This document shows positions 1-8,615 of a DNA stretch of 64,000 nt, piece by piece. Made by a program: the position numbers and the translations under genes. The notes beneath the pieces are model-generated. The model did not search any database, was not told the origin of the DNA, and saw nothing but the letters and a program-made list of their open reading frames with translations. This DNA comes from CAUZFZ01 sp963579025 (GTDB taxonomy: Bacteria > Planctomycetota > Planctomycetia > Planctomycetales > Planctomycetaceae): positions 62,001 to 126,000 of the forward strand of contig CAUZFZ010000007.1 of the NCBI GenBank assembly GCA_963579025.1. The letters run 5' to 3'. The stretch's first letter is position 1, and every line of letters begins with the position of its first letter.

Positions 1-2
1 TT

Positions 3-620
3 TTCCCCGTTGTCGATTCGTCACAAATTGCACAGGTCGCCGGTCAGAAACCGGGCGACCCCGTAGCGATTCAGTTCCGAACTCAGACTCAGAAAGACGC
101 CTTTCGCGGGTACTCGCGGGGACTGATGAGAGACTCGCGACGGACGGCAATTCCCGATCCACACGCCGTTGTCCCGCCGTTGCTGGGGTTGTACCAGCAG
201 ATTCCGCTGATCCGTGGCCTCTCGAAGACAGAACTTCGCCGCATGCGCGAAACAACGGCACAGCGTCTGATTGCGATGCACGGAGTCTTGAGTCGTCGTA
301 AGTCCGCGCGAAAACGACACGCGAAGGATTCCGACAACTCCGCCAAACGTCTATCTCGTGCAAGTGAACGTGTCGCACGGAGTGACACCCAATCCACATC
401 GCCAGCGCCGGAAGGACTGGGCGGGACGGAAGCCGAGAATGCTCAAGCTTTGATCGCGTTGATCGAGAACACGGTCGATCCCGATAGCTGGGAATCCCGT
501 GGCGGCAACGGCACAGCCAGCTACATTGGCGGTCGGATCAAGGCACTGGTGATCCGTCAGACCGACGAGGTTCATCGTCAAATCGGTGGCACGCTGGGAG
601 CCGTCCGCCGCGCCGAGTAG
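3..620 (+). CDS. Hypothetical protein, N-terminus cut by the window edge
   Basis: The frame is open from base 3 to the TAG at 618-620 with no stop, so the gene begins upstream of the window and the visible 205 residues are its C-terminal part. The middle is basic and Arg/Ser-rich (about residues 95-150 of the visible part) and looks disordered. The last 60 residues contain 'NTVDPDSWESRGGNG' followed by 'LVIRQTDEVHRQI'. That pattern recurs in planctomycete proteins in association with secretin-like or pilus-type N-domains (recalled family knowledge, not searched). A link to the secretion cluster 8 kb downstream is possible but only inferred. An internal ATG at 126 exists but has no ribosome site, and coding continues upstream of it. 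Function unknown. Confidence 0.6.
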   Translation, partial: FPVVDSSQIAQVAGQKPGDPVAIQFRTQTQKDAFRGYSRGLMRDSRRTAIPDPHAVVPPLLGLYQQIPLIRGLSKTELRRMRETTAQRLIAMHGVLSRRKSARKRHAKDSDNSAKRLSRASERVARSDTQSTSPAPEGLGGTEAENAQALIALIENTVDPDSWESRGGNGTASYIGGRIKALVIRQTDEVHRQIGGTLGAVRRAE

Positions 621-624
621 GCCT

Positions 625-837
625 GTCTCTGCGAGACGAAGTCGCTCGATCAGGTTCGGCGCGGGTCTCCCGACCCCGCCGTTCCGTCGACCGTAGGTCT
701 CCCCTCAACGCAATCGGCCAACACGTGTCGCCGGTCGGAGACCTTCGGTCGCTGGCGCGTCGGGGTCAGAGACCCGCGCCGAACAAGGTGGGACCCGCGC
801 CGAACAAGGTGCGTCTCTGCGAGACGAAGTCGCTCGA
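625..837. repeat. Intergenic repeat, family 1: inverted repeat flanked by 25-bp direct repeats
   Basis: An inverted repeat has arms at 654-678 (starts GTTCGGCGCGGGTCTCC) and 761-784 (ends GACCCGCGCCGAAC), with a second inner pair at 688-702 and 737-751 (CGACCGTAGGTCTCC / GGAGACCTTCGGTCG). Two identical 25-bp direct copies starting GTCTCTGCGAGACGAAGTCG lie at 625-649 and 813-837. A 19-bp unit, GACCCGCGCCGAACAAGGT, is repeated at 771-789 and 792-810. A second member of the family lies at 40826-40958. This fills the gap between the cut gene and the ThuA gene. It is probably a non-autonomous, MITE- or REP-like element. Confidence 0.8.
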
Positions 838-908
838 CGTGCCGACGCCTCATCGTCTCGTTAGGATTCCGCGCGGAAGCTCATCTCAATCCGCCTGGGA
901 GTCCCAAC

Positions 909-1859
909 ATGAAGACACGCGCCGCGGTTGTGATCGTCATCGCGCTGTTCTCTGTCGGCGTTATCCAAAGTCGAGTCTACGCAGACGACAAGCCAAAGGA
1001 CATTTTCGACTACGAAGGTCAACGTACTGCTTCCGATGGCGTGACAAAGATTGTCTTCATCGGTGACGCAGGCACACACGGGCCGCCGGGTAATCACGAG
1101 TTCGTGGCCGGCTCTATTCTGATCGCCCGGACGTTGAACAAGGTTTACCCGAATGTTCACGCCGTCGTGCGGTCCAGCAAAAACTGGCCAAAGGACCTGT
1201 CGCACGCGGATGCGATTGTCGTTGGCCTGAACCACGGACAGCGGGCGGCACGTGATCCGCAGATTTTCGATGCCGTCAGTAAGGGCGCCGGCTTCATGGC
1301 GATCCACTTCGGTGTCGAAGTCAACAAGGGCGAAGCCGGCGACAACTACCTGTTGTGGATGGGCGGGTACTTCGAGACGTTCTGGTCCGTCAATCCATGG
1401 TGGACTCCGGAATTCAAGACATTTCCAAAGCACGCAATTACACGAGGAGTTAAGCCATTCAGCGTGCGCGATGAATGGTACTACCACATGCGCTTCGTTC
1501 CCGACCTGGAAGGCGTGACACCAATCCTGTCGGCTGTTGCGCCCATCGACACTGTCCGCGAACAGCCCAGCAGCCGCGGCGGAAACGAGGATGTCTTCAA
1601 GGCCGTGAAAGCAGGTACACCACAGCACATGGCATGGGCTCACGAAGGTGAGAATAAGCAGAGAGGATTCGGATTCACCGGCCTGCATCGCCATGAGAAT
1701 CTCGGCAACGACAGCTTTCGTACGGTCCTGATCAACGGAGCGGCGTGGGTCGCCGGACTGGACATCCCGCCGAAAGGAGTCTCTTCAGAAACTCCGGGTG
1801 CCGATGATCTCGCCAAATTGATTACAGAGGCCAAAGCAGCAATTGCTGCCGGCAAGTGA
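909..1859 (+). CDS. Exported ThuA-domain protein
   Basis: 316 residues with an N-terminal signal peptide (hydrophobic VVIVIALFSVGVI, then a likely cleavage after VYA near residue 25). The rest matches the ThuA (trehalose-utilisation-like, class I glutamine-amidotransferase-like) fold: 'KIVFIGDAGTHGPPGNHEF' at the first strand, a hydrophobic strand near 'ADAIVVGLNHG', the HFG segment, and the family-typical 'DEWYYHMRF' in the second half. ThuA-like proteins are very numerous in planctomycetes and are usually secreted or periplasmic. The exact substrate is unknown, though sugar-derivative metabolism is the usual guess. A GGGAG ribosome site lies about 7 bp before the ATG at 909. A hairpin follows at 1871-1892, before the next gene. 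Confidence 0.85.
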   Translation: MKTRAAVVIVIALFSVGVIQSRVYADDKPKDIFDYEGQRTASDGVTKIVFIGDAGTHGPPGNHEFVAGSILIARTLNKVYPNVHAVVRSSKNWPKDLSHADAIVVGLNHGQRAARDPQIFDAVSKGAGFMAIHFGVEVNKGEAGDNYLLWMGGYFETFWSVNPWWTPEFKTFPKHAITRGVKPFSVRDEWYYHMRFVPDLEGVTPILSAVAPIDTVREQPSSRGGNEDVFKAVKAGTPQHMAWAHEGENKQRGFGFTGLHRHENLGNDSFRTVLINGAAWVAGLDIPPKGVSSETPGADDLAKLITEAKAAIAAGK

Positions 1860-1870
1860 GGCACTGAAAG

Positions 1871-1892
1871 TTGGGAATCAGACGATTCCCAA
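1871..1892. terminator. Perfect hairpin between ThuA and the GTPase gene
   Basis: TTGGGAATC, a 4-base AGAC loop and GATTCCCAA form a perfect 9-bp stem just after the ThuA stop codon. No run of T follows, so it is a weak candidate terminator or an mRNA 3' stabilising hairpin rather than a clear intrinsic terminator. Confidence 0.4.
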
Positions 1893-1925
1893 TTCGTACG
1901 GACACCCAACGGAGAGCGGCCCGCA

Positions 1926-2963
1926 ATGAAGATCGGACTTGTTGGATATCAGGGAAGCGGCAAGAGCACGCTGTTTGAACTCCTCAGTGGAGTCACTCCC
2001 GATGTTTCGAAGGCGCACTTGGGCCAGGTCGGCATCATGACGGTGATCGACGATCGGTTTCGTCGCCTCGTCGAGATGTTCAAACCAAAGAAAGAAAGCC
2101 CGTGTAAGGTTGAGTTGTTCGATACACCGGGCCTGAGCAAGTCGGAGCAATCTTTGAATCCGCAGCGGCTGGGCATCATCCGCGACTCGGGGGCTCTGGT
2201 TCATGTTGTTGGTTGCTACGCCGGCGCCGATCCAGTTGCCGAAGTCCAGGAATTCGAAGTCGACATGGTGCTCGCCGACGGGCAGGTCGTTGCGAAACGC
2301 ATGGAGCGACTCGAAAAAGACCTTCGCAAAAGCAAGAGCCGGACGGATCGTGAAGAACTGCAAAGGGAGTTTGAGGCACTGACTCCCGTTCACGAGAAGC
2401 TCGGCAACGGCGAGTCCACCGAAGGAATGGAGTTCACGACCGACCAGGAGCACTTCACAAAATCGTTCGCACTGCTCACACGAAAGAAACGGCTGGTGAT
2501 CTGTAACACGGCTGAATCCGAGTTCGACGAGAGCATTCTGAAGTCGCTGGAAGATTCCGGCGTTCCAGCGATATCGGCGCCCATCGGCCTGGAACTCGAA
2601 GTCGCGCAACTCCCGGACGATGAACGTGACGTGTTTGCAGAGGAGATGGGTCTTGCCGAACCCTGCCGCGAACGCCTGATCGATGCGGCGTTTCGAGTCA
2701 CCGAACTATTGACCTTCTTCACGTGTGACGAAAAAGAGGTCCACGCCTGGCTGTTGAAAAGAGGTTCATCAGCCGTCGAAGCTGCGGACTCGATCCACAG
2801 TGATTTGGCTCGCGGTTTCATTCGAGCCGAAGTCATGGCCGTGTCGGACCTACTGCGGCTTGGTTCCGAGAAAGAGGTCAAAGCGGCGGGGCTCCACCGA
2901 CTCGAAAGCCGCGATTACATCGTGCAGGACGGAGACGAAATCGTCGTTCGTCACAATGGCTGA
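1926..2963 (+). CDS. YchF/OLA1-type TGS-domain GTPase/ATPase paralogue
   Basis: 345 residues, close to YchF (about 363). The P-loop is GYQGSGKST at residues 7-15, where typical YchF has a G-x-PNVGKS form. The G3 motif is DTPG at 66-69. In place of the NKxD guanine motif, 'CNTAESEF' gives the NxxE signature that in YchF favours ATP. The C-terminal 85 residues ('KEVHAWLLKRG', 'IHSDLARGFIRAEV', 'DYIVQDGDEIVV') match the YchF TGS domain closely. YchF proteins bind ribosomes and act in translation or stress control. Because the P-loop and middle are divergent, this is more likely a second, lineage-specific paralogue than the universal YchF itself. The ATG at 1926 has GGAGAG upstream. Confidence 0.8.
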   Translation: MKIGLVGYQGSGKSTLFELLSGVTPDVSKAHLGQVGIMTVIDDRFRRLVEMFKPKKESPCKVELFDTPGLSKSEQSLNPQRLGIIRDSGALVHVVGCYAGADPVAEVQEFEVDMVLADGQVVAKRMERLEKDLRKSKSRTDREELQREFEALTPVHEKLGNGESTEGMEFTTDQEHFTKSFALLTRKKRLVICNTAESEFDESILKSLEDSGVPAISAPIGLELEVAQLPDDERDVFAEEMGLAEPCRERLIDAAFRVTELLTFFTCDEKEVHAWLLKRGSSAVEAADSIHSDLARGFIRAEVMAVSDLLRLGSEKEVKAAGLHRLESRDYIVQDGDEIVVRHNG

Positions 2964-3003
2964 GTCGAGAGCATGCGAGGTTTCGGACTGGGCAATGACC
3001 TCA

Positions 3004-3058
3004 CCGAAATCGGGACCTGCCGCGTGCGGATTGCAGAGGAATCCGCCTACAGCTTCAC
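3004..3058 (+). repeat. Intergenic repeat, family 2, copy A
   Basis: About 55 bp (begins CCGAAATCGGGACCTGCCGC, ends CGCCTACAGCTTCAC) that recurs as an inverted copy at 6810-6864 with a few mismatches. It lies in the 278-bp gap between the GTPase gene and the next gene. No other function is visible in that gap. Confidence 0.75.
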
Positions 3059-3241
3059 GGTTTCATTCCTGGACAGGGACAGGGTTCCGGCGAGCAGCGA
3101 TTGTTGAAGCTCTGTGTCACGTAAGCAACCGCCGGATGGAACGCGTTGCGAACGGCGATATCATCCTGGCCGGACAAACCCGGTGACAGCTGCCACTGCG
3201 AGTGGCCGGCATCAATCGTCGATAGCCAGGGCAACGCTTTT

Positions 3242-5878
3242 ATGGATCGAATCACAATTCGTCTGACAACGTCCGCGGCGGTGATCGCCGCGACTTTCAT
3301 TTGTGCAGGCTCAGTGTGTGATGCTGAGCAGAAAGCCGCTTTCACGAATGTGGTGTGCATCGGTGACTATCAGCATCATCTTCAGGGCGTGTGCACGAAC
3401 GAAGTCGACGCGATTTACTGGTCCTTCACCACCGAGCTGGTGAAGACAGATCGCAACGGTCACGTGAGTAAGAAGATTCCAGTGGTCAATCATCATGGTG
3501 ACCTGTGCTTCCATTCCGGAAAGCTGTTCGTGGCCGTGAATCTTGGTCGGTTCAACGACCCGAAAGGCAATGCCGATTCGTGGGTGTATGTCTACAACGC
3601 GAAAACTCTGGAGTTTCTTTCGAAGCACGCGACTCAGGAAGTGTTTCATGGCGCGGGTGGAATCGGCGTCGTAGATGATCGCTTCTTCGTTGTGGGCGGA
3701 TTGCCAGACGGCGTCGAAGAGAATTACGTCTATGAATACGACGCCACGTTTCGGTTCGTCCGCAAGCACGTCATCAAAAGTGGATGGACTCAGTTGGGGA
3801 TCCAAACGGCGACGTATCACGACGATGCATGGTGGTTCGGTTGCTATGGCTCTCCAAAAATACTGGTGAAGACCGACGCGAAGTTTCGCATGCTCGGCCG
3901 ATACAAGTTTGATTGCTCGCTGGGCATTGTGGGAGTGGCGGAGGATCTTCTGCTTGTCGCGAAAGGTCCTCGCACGCCGGACGGACGTTGCATGGGGTCA
4001 CTGTTTCTGGCGCATCCGGACCCGACGGACGGACTGCGTCAGCTCGCGCAGGTTGTACGGGCGACCGACCCGAACAGCGGCGTTCGAAGCGGAACCTGGC
4101 GAGCAGATCGGTTTCGCTACGCAGCAAACGCAGCTTTGCAGACGAGTGAAGATAAAGCCGCGCTGGAGATCGGATTCAAAGGGACGGGCGTAGCTGTGCG
4201 TCTGGGTGGTCACAATGTACCGGCGTATGGAAGGCCCAATCTGGGATCGCTGCTTGTCACGGTTGATAAAGGTGAACAGCAGATTCTACGGCCACGTTCA
4301 CTTCCACGTGAAATTGTGTTGGCGGACAGTCTGCCGCCGGGCGAACACCGTGTGCGGATTGAACACCACGACGATGCCGGTCTTGCCGGCGCTCGTATCG
4401 AGTCTTTCGTGACGTGGGACGATGTTCGTGGCTCGCTGCGGTTTCACGTCAGTGGTGAAGAGAACGCACACCTTGTCGATTGCCGCGCCGTCCTCCGCCG
4501 CGGCAGGACAATTGTGAGAGATGCACTGGTCAGAAACTGGATGACCGGACAGTGCTCACTCGCGGGACTGCCGCCGGGTGACGATTATTCGCTCGAAGTC
4601 GTGGCGACAGGATGGCAGTCCGCACTCTCCGAACCATTCAGCATTGAGGCTGGAAAGCAAACCGAACTGCCACCCATCTATCTGCGGCGGGAGGCGTCGA
4701 CTGTCACCCAGAGATTTCGGTTTCCACGACTGAATCAGCCGGCCATCCGCAAACCAGGCGAATCGTTCCGTGCCCGATTGCTTGCATTCAACGCAACGAT
4801 CGATGAGGTGAAGCTCACGCGACGCGTTGGTTCGGCGGTCATCTCACGCACCGCCGAATTCAAAGAGGACGAATCCGCCGCTTATTACTACGACCGTGAG
4901 GTAGTCGTGTCGCTCCCGGATGACATGCCGCCCGGGACATACGACCTGACCGTGCAGATCACTGGTGGGCGACGGACAGGGCTTTGCCGTTCCCCTCGCG
5001 GCGTGCATGTCGTATCCGACTATCCGACGGATCCCGTGTTCGTCACTTTCGGGCATCTCGACACATCGGCTCAGTACCAGGCCGAGTATCTGAAGCGTCT
5101 GGCCTCGATGATCAACCTGCTGGCGCCGGACATGGTTCTGTGCAGTAACGCGTGTAACCCGGCGTATGTTTCGGGAGCGCTGTCAGGACTCAACATGCCG
5201 TACGTGATTCACTTTGGGAATCACCAGTTTCCCGGCCACGAGGCGTGGTATGGCGATCCGGTCGGGCTGGTCGACTGTGGTCCCCATGTCAGCATCCTGA
5301 ACTTCGGGCACCCGTGGCACACCGACAAATCTCGCGCCGAAGCATTGCTGGCTTCACGCCCGAAAACAGCCATCCGAGTGATCAACGCCTTCGAGGCGAA
5401 TGCTCCGCTCGATCTGCTCGATCGACATCAGGTCCGCATGATTCACGACGCGCACGGCATTGGAAAGAAAGTCATGGATCGCGGCGCGACGCCAACTCGT
5501 CGCATTGGCAAGACAAACTCGGAAAGTTTTCGAGTCGTGCGCTTTCGCAACAACGCAGTTGAATCGTGTACCTACAACGGACACGAAAGTTCGCCGATCC
5601 CGTTTGGACGTGAGTCGGCGCCACCATTAAGCGTCGCGTTCCGCCATCCCAATGACGGGACACAATCGAGTAACACAGCGACGGTGACGAACCGGCTGGC
5701 TGACTCGTACCCGAACGGGCGAGTGACGTTCGTCGTACCAGCGGGTGAATTCCGCATCACCGGAGCCCGCCCAGAGTCGAAGATTTCCAGCGACGACTTT
5801 CGATTCCACGTGCTCAATGTCCGGGTCGACATCCCGGCGAGTGGTTCGATCGAGATCGTCGTCGACTCAATTCCGTAA
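3242..5878 (+). CDS. Large exported protein: propeller-like N-terminus and degenerate metallophosphoesterase-like domain
   Basis: 878 residues from the ATG at 3242, the first ATG giving a signal peptide (TTSAAVIAATFICAGSVCDA). An in-frame start at 3146 would add 32 residues without signal character and is rejected. Residues about 30-280 look like a beta-propeller (repeated Gly/Trp/Tyr-rich strands, 'NHHGDLCFHSGKLFVAVNLG'). Residues about 440-520 look like a carboxypeptidase-regulatory or Ig-like module ('GLPPGDDYSLEVVATGW'). Residues about 598-760 have the layout of a calcineurin-like phosphoesterase: 'VTFGHLDT', 'APDMVLCSNACN', 'VIHFGNHQF', 'NFGHPWH', 'IHDAHG'. GNHQ replaces GNHD and SNACN replaces the GDxxD motif, so metal-dependent catalysis may be lost. 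I do not recognise a named family for the whole protein. Confidence 0.75.
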   Translation: MDRITIRLTTSAAVIAATFICAGSVCDAEQKAAFTNVVCIGDYQHHLQGVCTNEVDAIYWSFTTELVKTDRNGHVSKKIPVVNHHGDLCFHSGKLFVAVNLGRFNDPKGNADSWVYVYNAKTLEFLSKHATQEVFHGAGGIGVVDDRFFVVGGLPDGVEENYVYEYDATFRFVRKHVIKSGWTQLGIQTATYHDDAWWFGCYGSPKILVKTDAKFRMLGRYKFDCSLGIVGVAEDLLLVAKGPRTPDGRCMGSLFLAHPDPTDGLRQLAQVVRATDPNSGVRSGTWRADRFRYAANAALQTSEDKAALEIGFKGTGVAVRLGGHNVPAYGRPNLGSLLVTVDKGEQQILRPRSLPREIVLADSLPPGEHRVRIEHHDDAGLAGARIESFVTWDDVRGSLRFHVSGEENAHLVDCRAVLRRGRTIVRDALVRNWMTGQCSLAGLPPGDDYSLEVVATGWQSALSEPFSIEAGKQTELPPIYLRREASTVTQRFRFPRLNQPAIRKPGESFRARLLAFNATIDEVKLTRRVGSAVISRTAEFKEDESAAYYYDREVVVSLPDDMPPGTYDLTVQITGGRRTGLCRSPRGVHVVSDYPTDPVFVTFGHLDTSAQYQAEYLKRLASMINLLAPDMVLCSNACNPAYVSGALSGLNMPYVIHFGNHQFPGHEAWYGDPVGLVDCGPHVSILNFGHPWHTDKSRAEALLASRPKTAIRVINAFEANAPLDLLDRHQVRMIHDAHGIGKKVMDRGATPTRRIGKTNSESFRVVRFRNNAVESCTYNGHESSPIPFGRESAPPLSVAFRHPNDGTQSSNTATVTNRLADSYPNGRVTFVVPAGEFRITGARPESKISSDDFRFHVLNVRVDIPASGSIEIVVDSIP

Positions 5879-5919
5879 GCCCGCACGCTGCATCGCTGAG
5901 CAGGGTTCAACAGCAGCCA

Positions 5920-6696
5920 TCACTGCGACGCAGCGGTGGTTGCCTCGGAAGCATCCGGACTGGTTTCTTCCAGCGGCGGGAGGACCCAGATTTCTCCAAA
6001 GTCGTCCGCCTGATCAGCTCGGAAGGCGTGGTGACGCAGGAGTTCGAGAATCGCCAGGAAGATGGCCACGATCCGGCTGCGGTTGGTCGCGTCATCGAAG
6101 AGCGAGGTGAAAGCCACGCGGTGCTCGGCACGGACCCGATTACCGATCCGCTCAACGTGGACGGCAATCGGTGTATCGTCGTCGCGAATGCTGCTCTTTT
6201 CGTCGAGGACTTTTTTCTCCAGCACGCGAGCCAGAGCACTGACCAGGTCCCACAACTCGACTTCCCGAATCAGGTCGTCGGCCGGGGACTTGCTGATGCG
6301 GGGACGCTCACTGGTCAGGCGCGGGTAGCGTTCCTGCCAGTCTGCCGCATGTTCTTCGAGCGCCGACGCGGCGTCTCGATAGCGGCGGTACTCCAGGAGC
6401 TGACGGATCAGATCGCTGCGTGGGTCGTCGTGCTCCGTGGCCGCTTCCGGTTCGTCATCTTCTGGTGATGGCAGCACCAGACGGCTCTTGATTTCGGCCA
6501 GACTGCTGGCCATGACAACGAACTCGCCGACAACGTCCAGGTCGAGTAGCTCGATCACCGAAATGAATGTCTCGAACTGCTTCGTGATCCGTGCGATGGG
6601 CAGGCTGCGCACATCCAGCTCGTCGCGACGGACCAGATACAGAAGCAGGTCCAGCGGTCCGCAATACAAATCAAGCTCGACGCGCCAAGCGGCCAT
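5920..6696 (-). CDS. scpA: Segregation and condensation protein A
   Basis: 258 residues from the ATG at 6696. The N-terminus 'VELDLYCGPLDLLLYLV' followed by 'LPIARITKQF' is the hallmark of ScpA kleisin, which binds the Smc head and partners with ScpB in chromosome condensation. 'ASSLAEIKSRLVLP' is the second conserved block, and a C-terminal winged helix ends in 'LAILELLRHHAF'. The frame is open for 34 more codons, to an ATG at 6798, but that extension is Ser/Arg-rich and unlike ScpA, so I choose 6696. No clear Shine-Dalgarno precedes either start. scpB is not in the window and the gene stands alone on the minus strand. Confidence 0.9.
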   Translation of the reverse strand: MAAWRVELDLYCGPLDLLLYLVRRDELDVRSLPIARITKQFETFISVIELLDLDVVGEFVVMASSLAEIKSRLVLPSPEDDEPEAATEHDDPRSDLIRQLLEYRRYRDAASALEEHAADWQERYPRLTSERPRISKSPADDLIREVELWDLVSALARVLEKKVLDEKSSIRDDDTPIAVHVERIGNRVRAEHRVAFTSLFDDATNRSRIVAIFLAILELLRHHAFRADQADDFGEIWVLPPLEETSPDASEATTAASQ

Positions 6697-6809
6697 ACGA
6701 GTGGTTTCGGGATGAAGGGACGTGTGCCGCGCACGATATATCAAACGCCCACGAGCCACGACCCCTCCTGCCGACGAGTCTTGTTGCACACCAGACATGG
6801 AACACTGTC

Positions 6810-6864
6810 GTGAAGCTGTAGGCGGACTTCTCCGAAATCCGCACGCGGCAGGTCCCGATTTCGG
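6810..6864 (-). repeat. Intergenic repeat, family 2, copy B
   Basis: Reverse-oriented copy of the 3004-3058 repeat (GTGAAGCTGTAGGCGG at one end, GTCCCGATTTCGG at the other). It lies in the 419-bp divergent intergenic region between scpA and the FGE-like gene, where I see no other gene. A partial match (TTTCTCCGAAGTCGGCACGC) also occurs at 34375-34394 inside another repeat. Confidence 0.75.
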
Positions 6865-7115
6865 AGAAATCGGGCTACGGCTCAGGCACGGACGAGATGT
6901 GCGAACCGCCTCAGTGTCGTTCGTGAAAGAACTGCCCGGCGGGACCTGTATTCAATGTCGGCGGATTTGATGCCCGATGTGGGCACTTCGCGATCACCGT
7001 CACTCGATTCGGAGTTGCGGCACTCCAGGAACTCAGTTCGTCAACGCGACAGGCAGGCATGACGCACCGTGGTGCATTAGAATCGGATTCGTCTTCACCA
7101 AGGGGAAACGATTCC

Positions 7116-8366
7116 ATGCTGTCACAACTCGCGCGACTGACCATCCCGCTGCTGCTGATTCTTGCCTTCAGCGCGGGATGCGGCACTGAAAGTTCGGCAC
7201 CTGAAGTGCCGACAGTTTCGGCTGCCGGGTCGACTCAAGTTGATTCAGACAACTCCGACACGCAATCCACATCCGCCTCGGAGCAGGAAGCGAATGGCAC
7301 TGGTGATTCCGACGCAGCAAGCCAATCTGAACCCGACGTTACGCGTCCGCAGGGCATGGTCTGGGTTCCGGGCGGCTCGTTTCAAATGGGGAGCCCGGAC
7401 GGGTTTCCCGATGAGCTGCCAATCCACGAAGTCGCGTTGGACGGATTCTGGATGGACGAGACCGAGTTGACCGTGGCCGAGTTCAAGCGCTTCGCCGACG
7501 CGACCGGATACATCACCGTCGCGGAACGAACGCCGAAACGTGAAGACTTTGTCGGGCAGCTCAGCCCCGAGGAGATCGCTGCAATTAAGGATGATGTGCT
7601 GGTGCCTGGGTCCATTTGCTTCAACCCGAAGTTCGACCGAAACACGTTTCCGAAAGGCCGCCGGCCGACCCCCGCAGAGATTTACCTTGTCTGGAAGTAC
7701 GAAAAAGGCGCCAACTGGCGACACCCTGACGGTCCCGATTCCGGGATCGAGGACCGGCTTGACCACCCGGCGACTCACGTCGGCTGGGATGATTGCGTCG
7801 AGTACTGCAAATGGGCAGGCAAGCGACTTCCGACCGAGGCTGAATGGGAATTTGCTGCCCGCGGAGGGCTGGATGAAAAGACGTATCCGTGGGGTGACCA
7901 GCGAGAACCGGGCGGCCAGTGGATGACCAATATCTGGCAGGGTGAATGGCCGTTTGAGAATTACGTCCAGGACGGATTTGAGACGACCGCTCCCGTGCGC
8001 AGCTACAAACCCAATGGCTACGGCCTTTATGAGATGTCCGGCAACGTGTGGGAATGGTGCCACGACTGGTACCAGGCTCAATTTTACGCCGCCAGTCCGT
8101 CCAGGAACCCTCGAGGGCCCCTTGAAAGTTATGACCCGGTTGAGCCGCAGATACCGAAGCGAATTCAGCGGGGCGGCTCGTTCATGTGTAATGCCAACTA
8201 CTGCACGGGGTACCGGGTCGCAGCACGTATGAAGGGCGATCCGATGTCAGGAACCTGGCACTGCGGATTTCGATGCGTTGTTTCCAGAAGCATGTATGAG
8301 CAATTCCGTAAATCTCCGGGTGCCCGCGTCGCCGCCAGGCCGTCGACGAGTCCTCAGAATGAGTAA
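7116..8366 (+). CDS. FGE/SUMF1-family lipoprotein with both catalytic cysteines
   Basis: 416 residues from the ATG at 7116, preceded by AAGGGG. The frame extends to 7059, but only the 7116 start gives a lipoprotein signal peptide (LLLILAFSAGC, lipobox Cys at about residue 23), so the enzyme is probably membrane-anchored outside the cytoplasmic membrane. A Ser/Glu-rich linker follows to about residue 85, then the FGE-sulfatase fold: 'MVWVPGGSFQMGS', 'THVGWDDCVEYCKWAGKRL', 'TEAEWEFAARGG', 'YEMSGNVWEWC'. Near the end 'RGGSFMCNANYC' places C358 and C363 in the CxxxxC spacing that binds copper in true formylglycine-generating enzymes; most SUMF1-like paralogues lack these. It could therefore activate Cys-type sulfatases such as the one at 59067-60575. 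Confidence 0.85.
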   Translation: MLSQLARLTIPLLLILAFSAGCGTESSAPEVPTVSAAGSTQVDSDNSDTQSTSASEQEANGTGDSDAASQSEPDVTRPQGMVWVPGGSFQMGSPDGFPDELPIHEVALDGFWMDETELTVAEFKRFADATGYITVAERTPKREDFVGQLSPEEIAAIKDDVLVPGSICFNPKFDRNTFPKGRRPTPAEIYLVWKYEKGANWRHPDGPDSGIEDRLDHPATHVGWDDCVEYCKWAGKRLPTEAEWEFAARGGLDEKTYPWGDQREPGGQWMTNIWQGEWPFENYVQDGFETTAPVRSYKPNGYGLYEMSGNVWEWCHDWYQAQFYAASPSRNPRGPLESYDPVEPQIPKRIQRGGSFMCNANYCTGYRVAARMKGDPMSGTWHCGFRCVVSRSMYEQFRKSPGARVAARPSTSPQNE

Positions 8367-8615
8367 TCAGGTGGCGAATCACCACAATGCGCGTGCTGCT
8401 TGACACTCACAGAACGGACGCTCAGAATCAGCTCTGTTTTCCACATCCTCTTTGACATCCTTGAGTTACTGACAATTCCAGCTGTCAGTTTTCCCACGTG
8501 ACTCTGGGATTTCCCGTTTGAACATCTGGGCCGTTGCCGGACAGCTCGCCGCAGGGCGAGTTGTTTCCCATCAGTGCGTGTCGCACATGTTGACCTCACA
8601 TCACGGAGTTAAGCG

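Noticed and set aside
625..837. CRISPR array near the window start
   Set aside because: The direct repeats are only two, about 190 bp apart, with an inverted repeat rather than unique spacers between them.
861..1694. Long minus-strand ORF opposite the ThuA gene
   Set aside because: It is a shadow of a well-supported plus-strand gene with signal peptide and conserved motifs.
8451..8456. TTGACA upstream of the first GspE gene as a promoter
   Set aside because: At 17-bp spacing the -10 position reads ATTCCA, which is not convincing, and I cannot support another.
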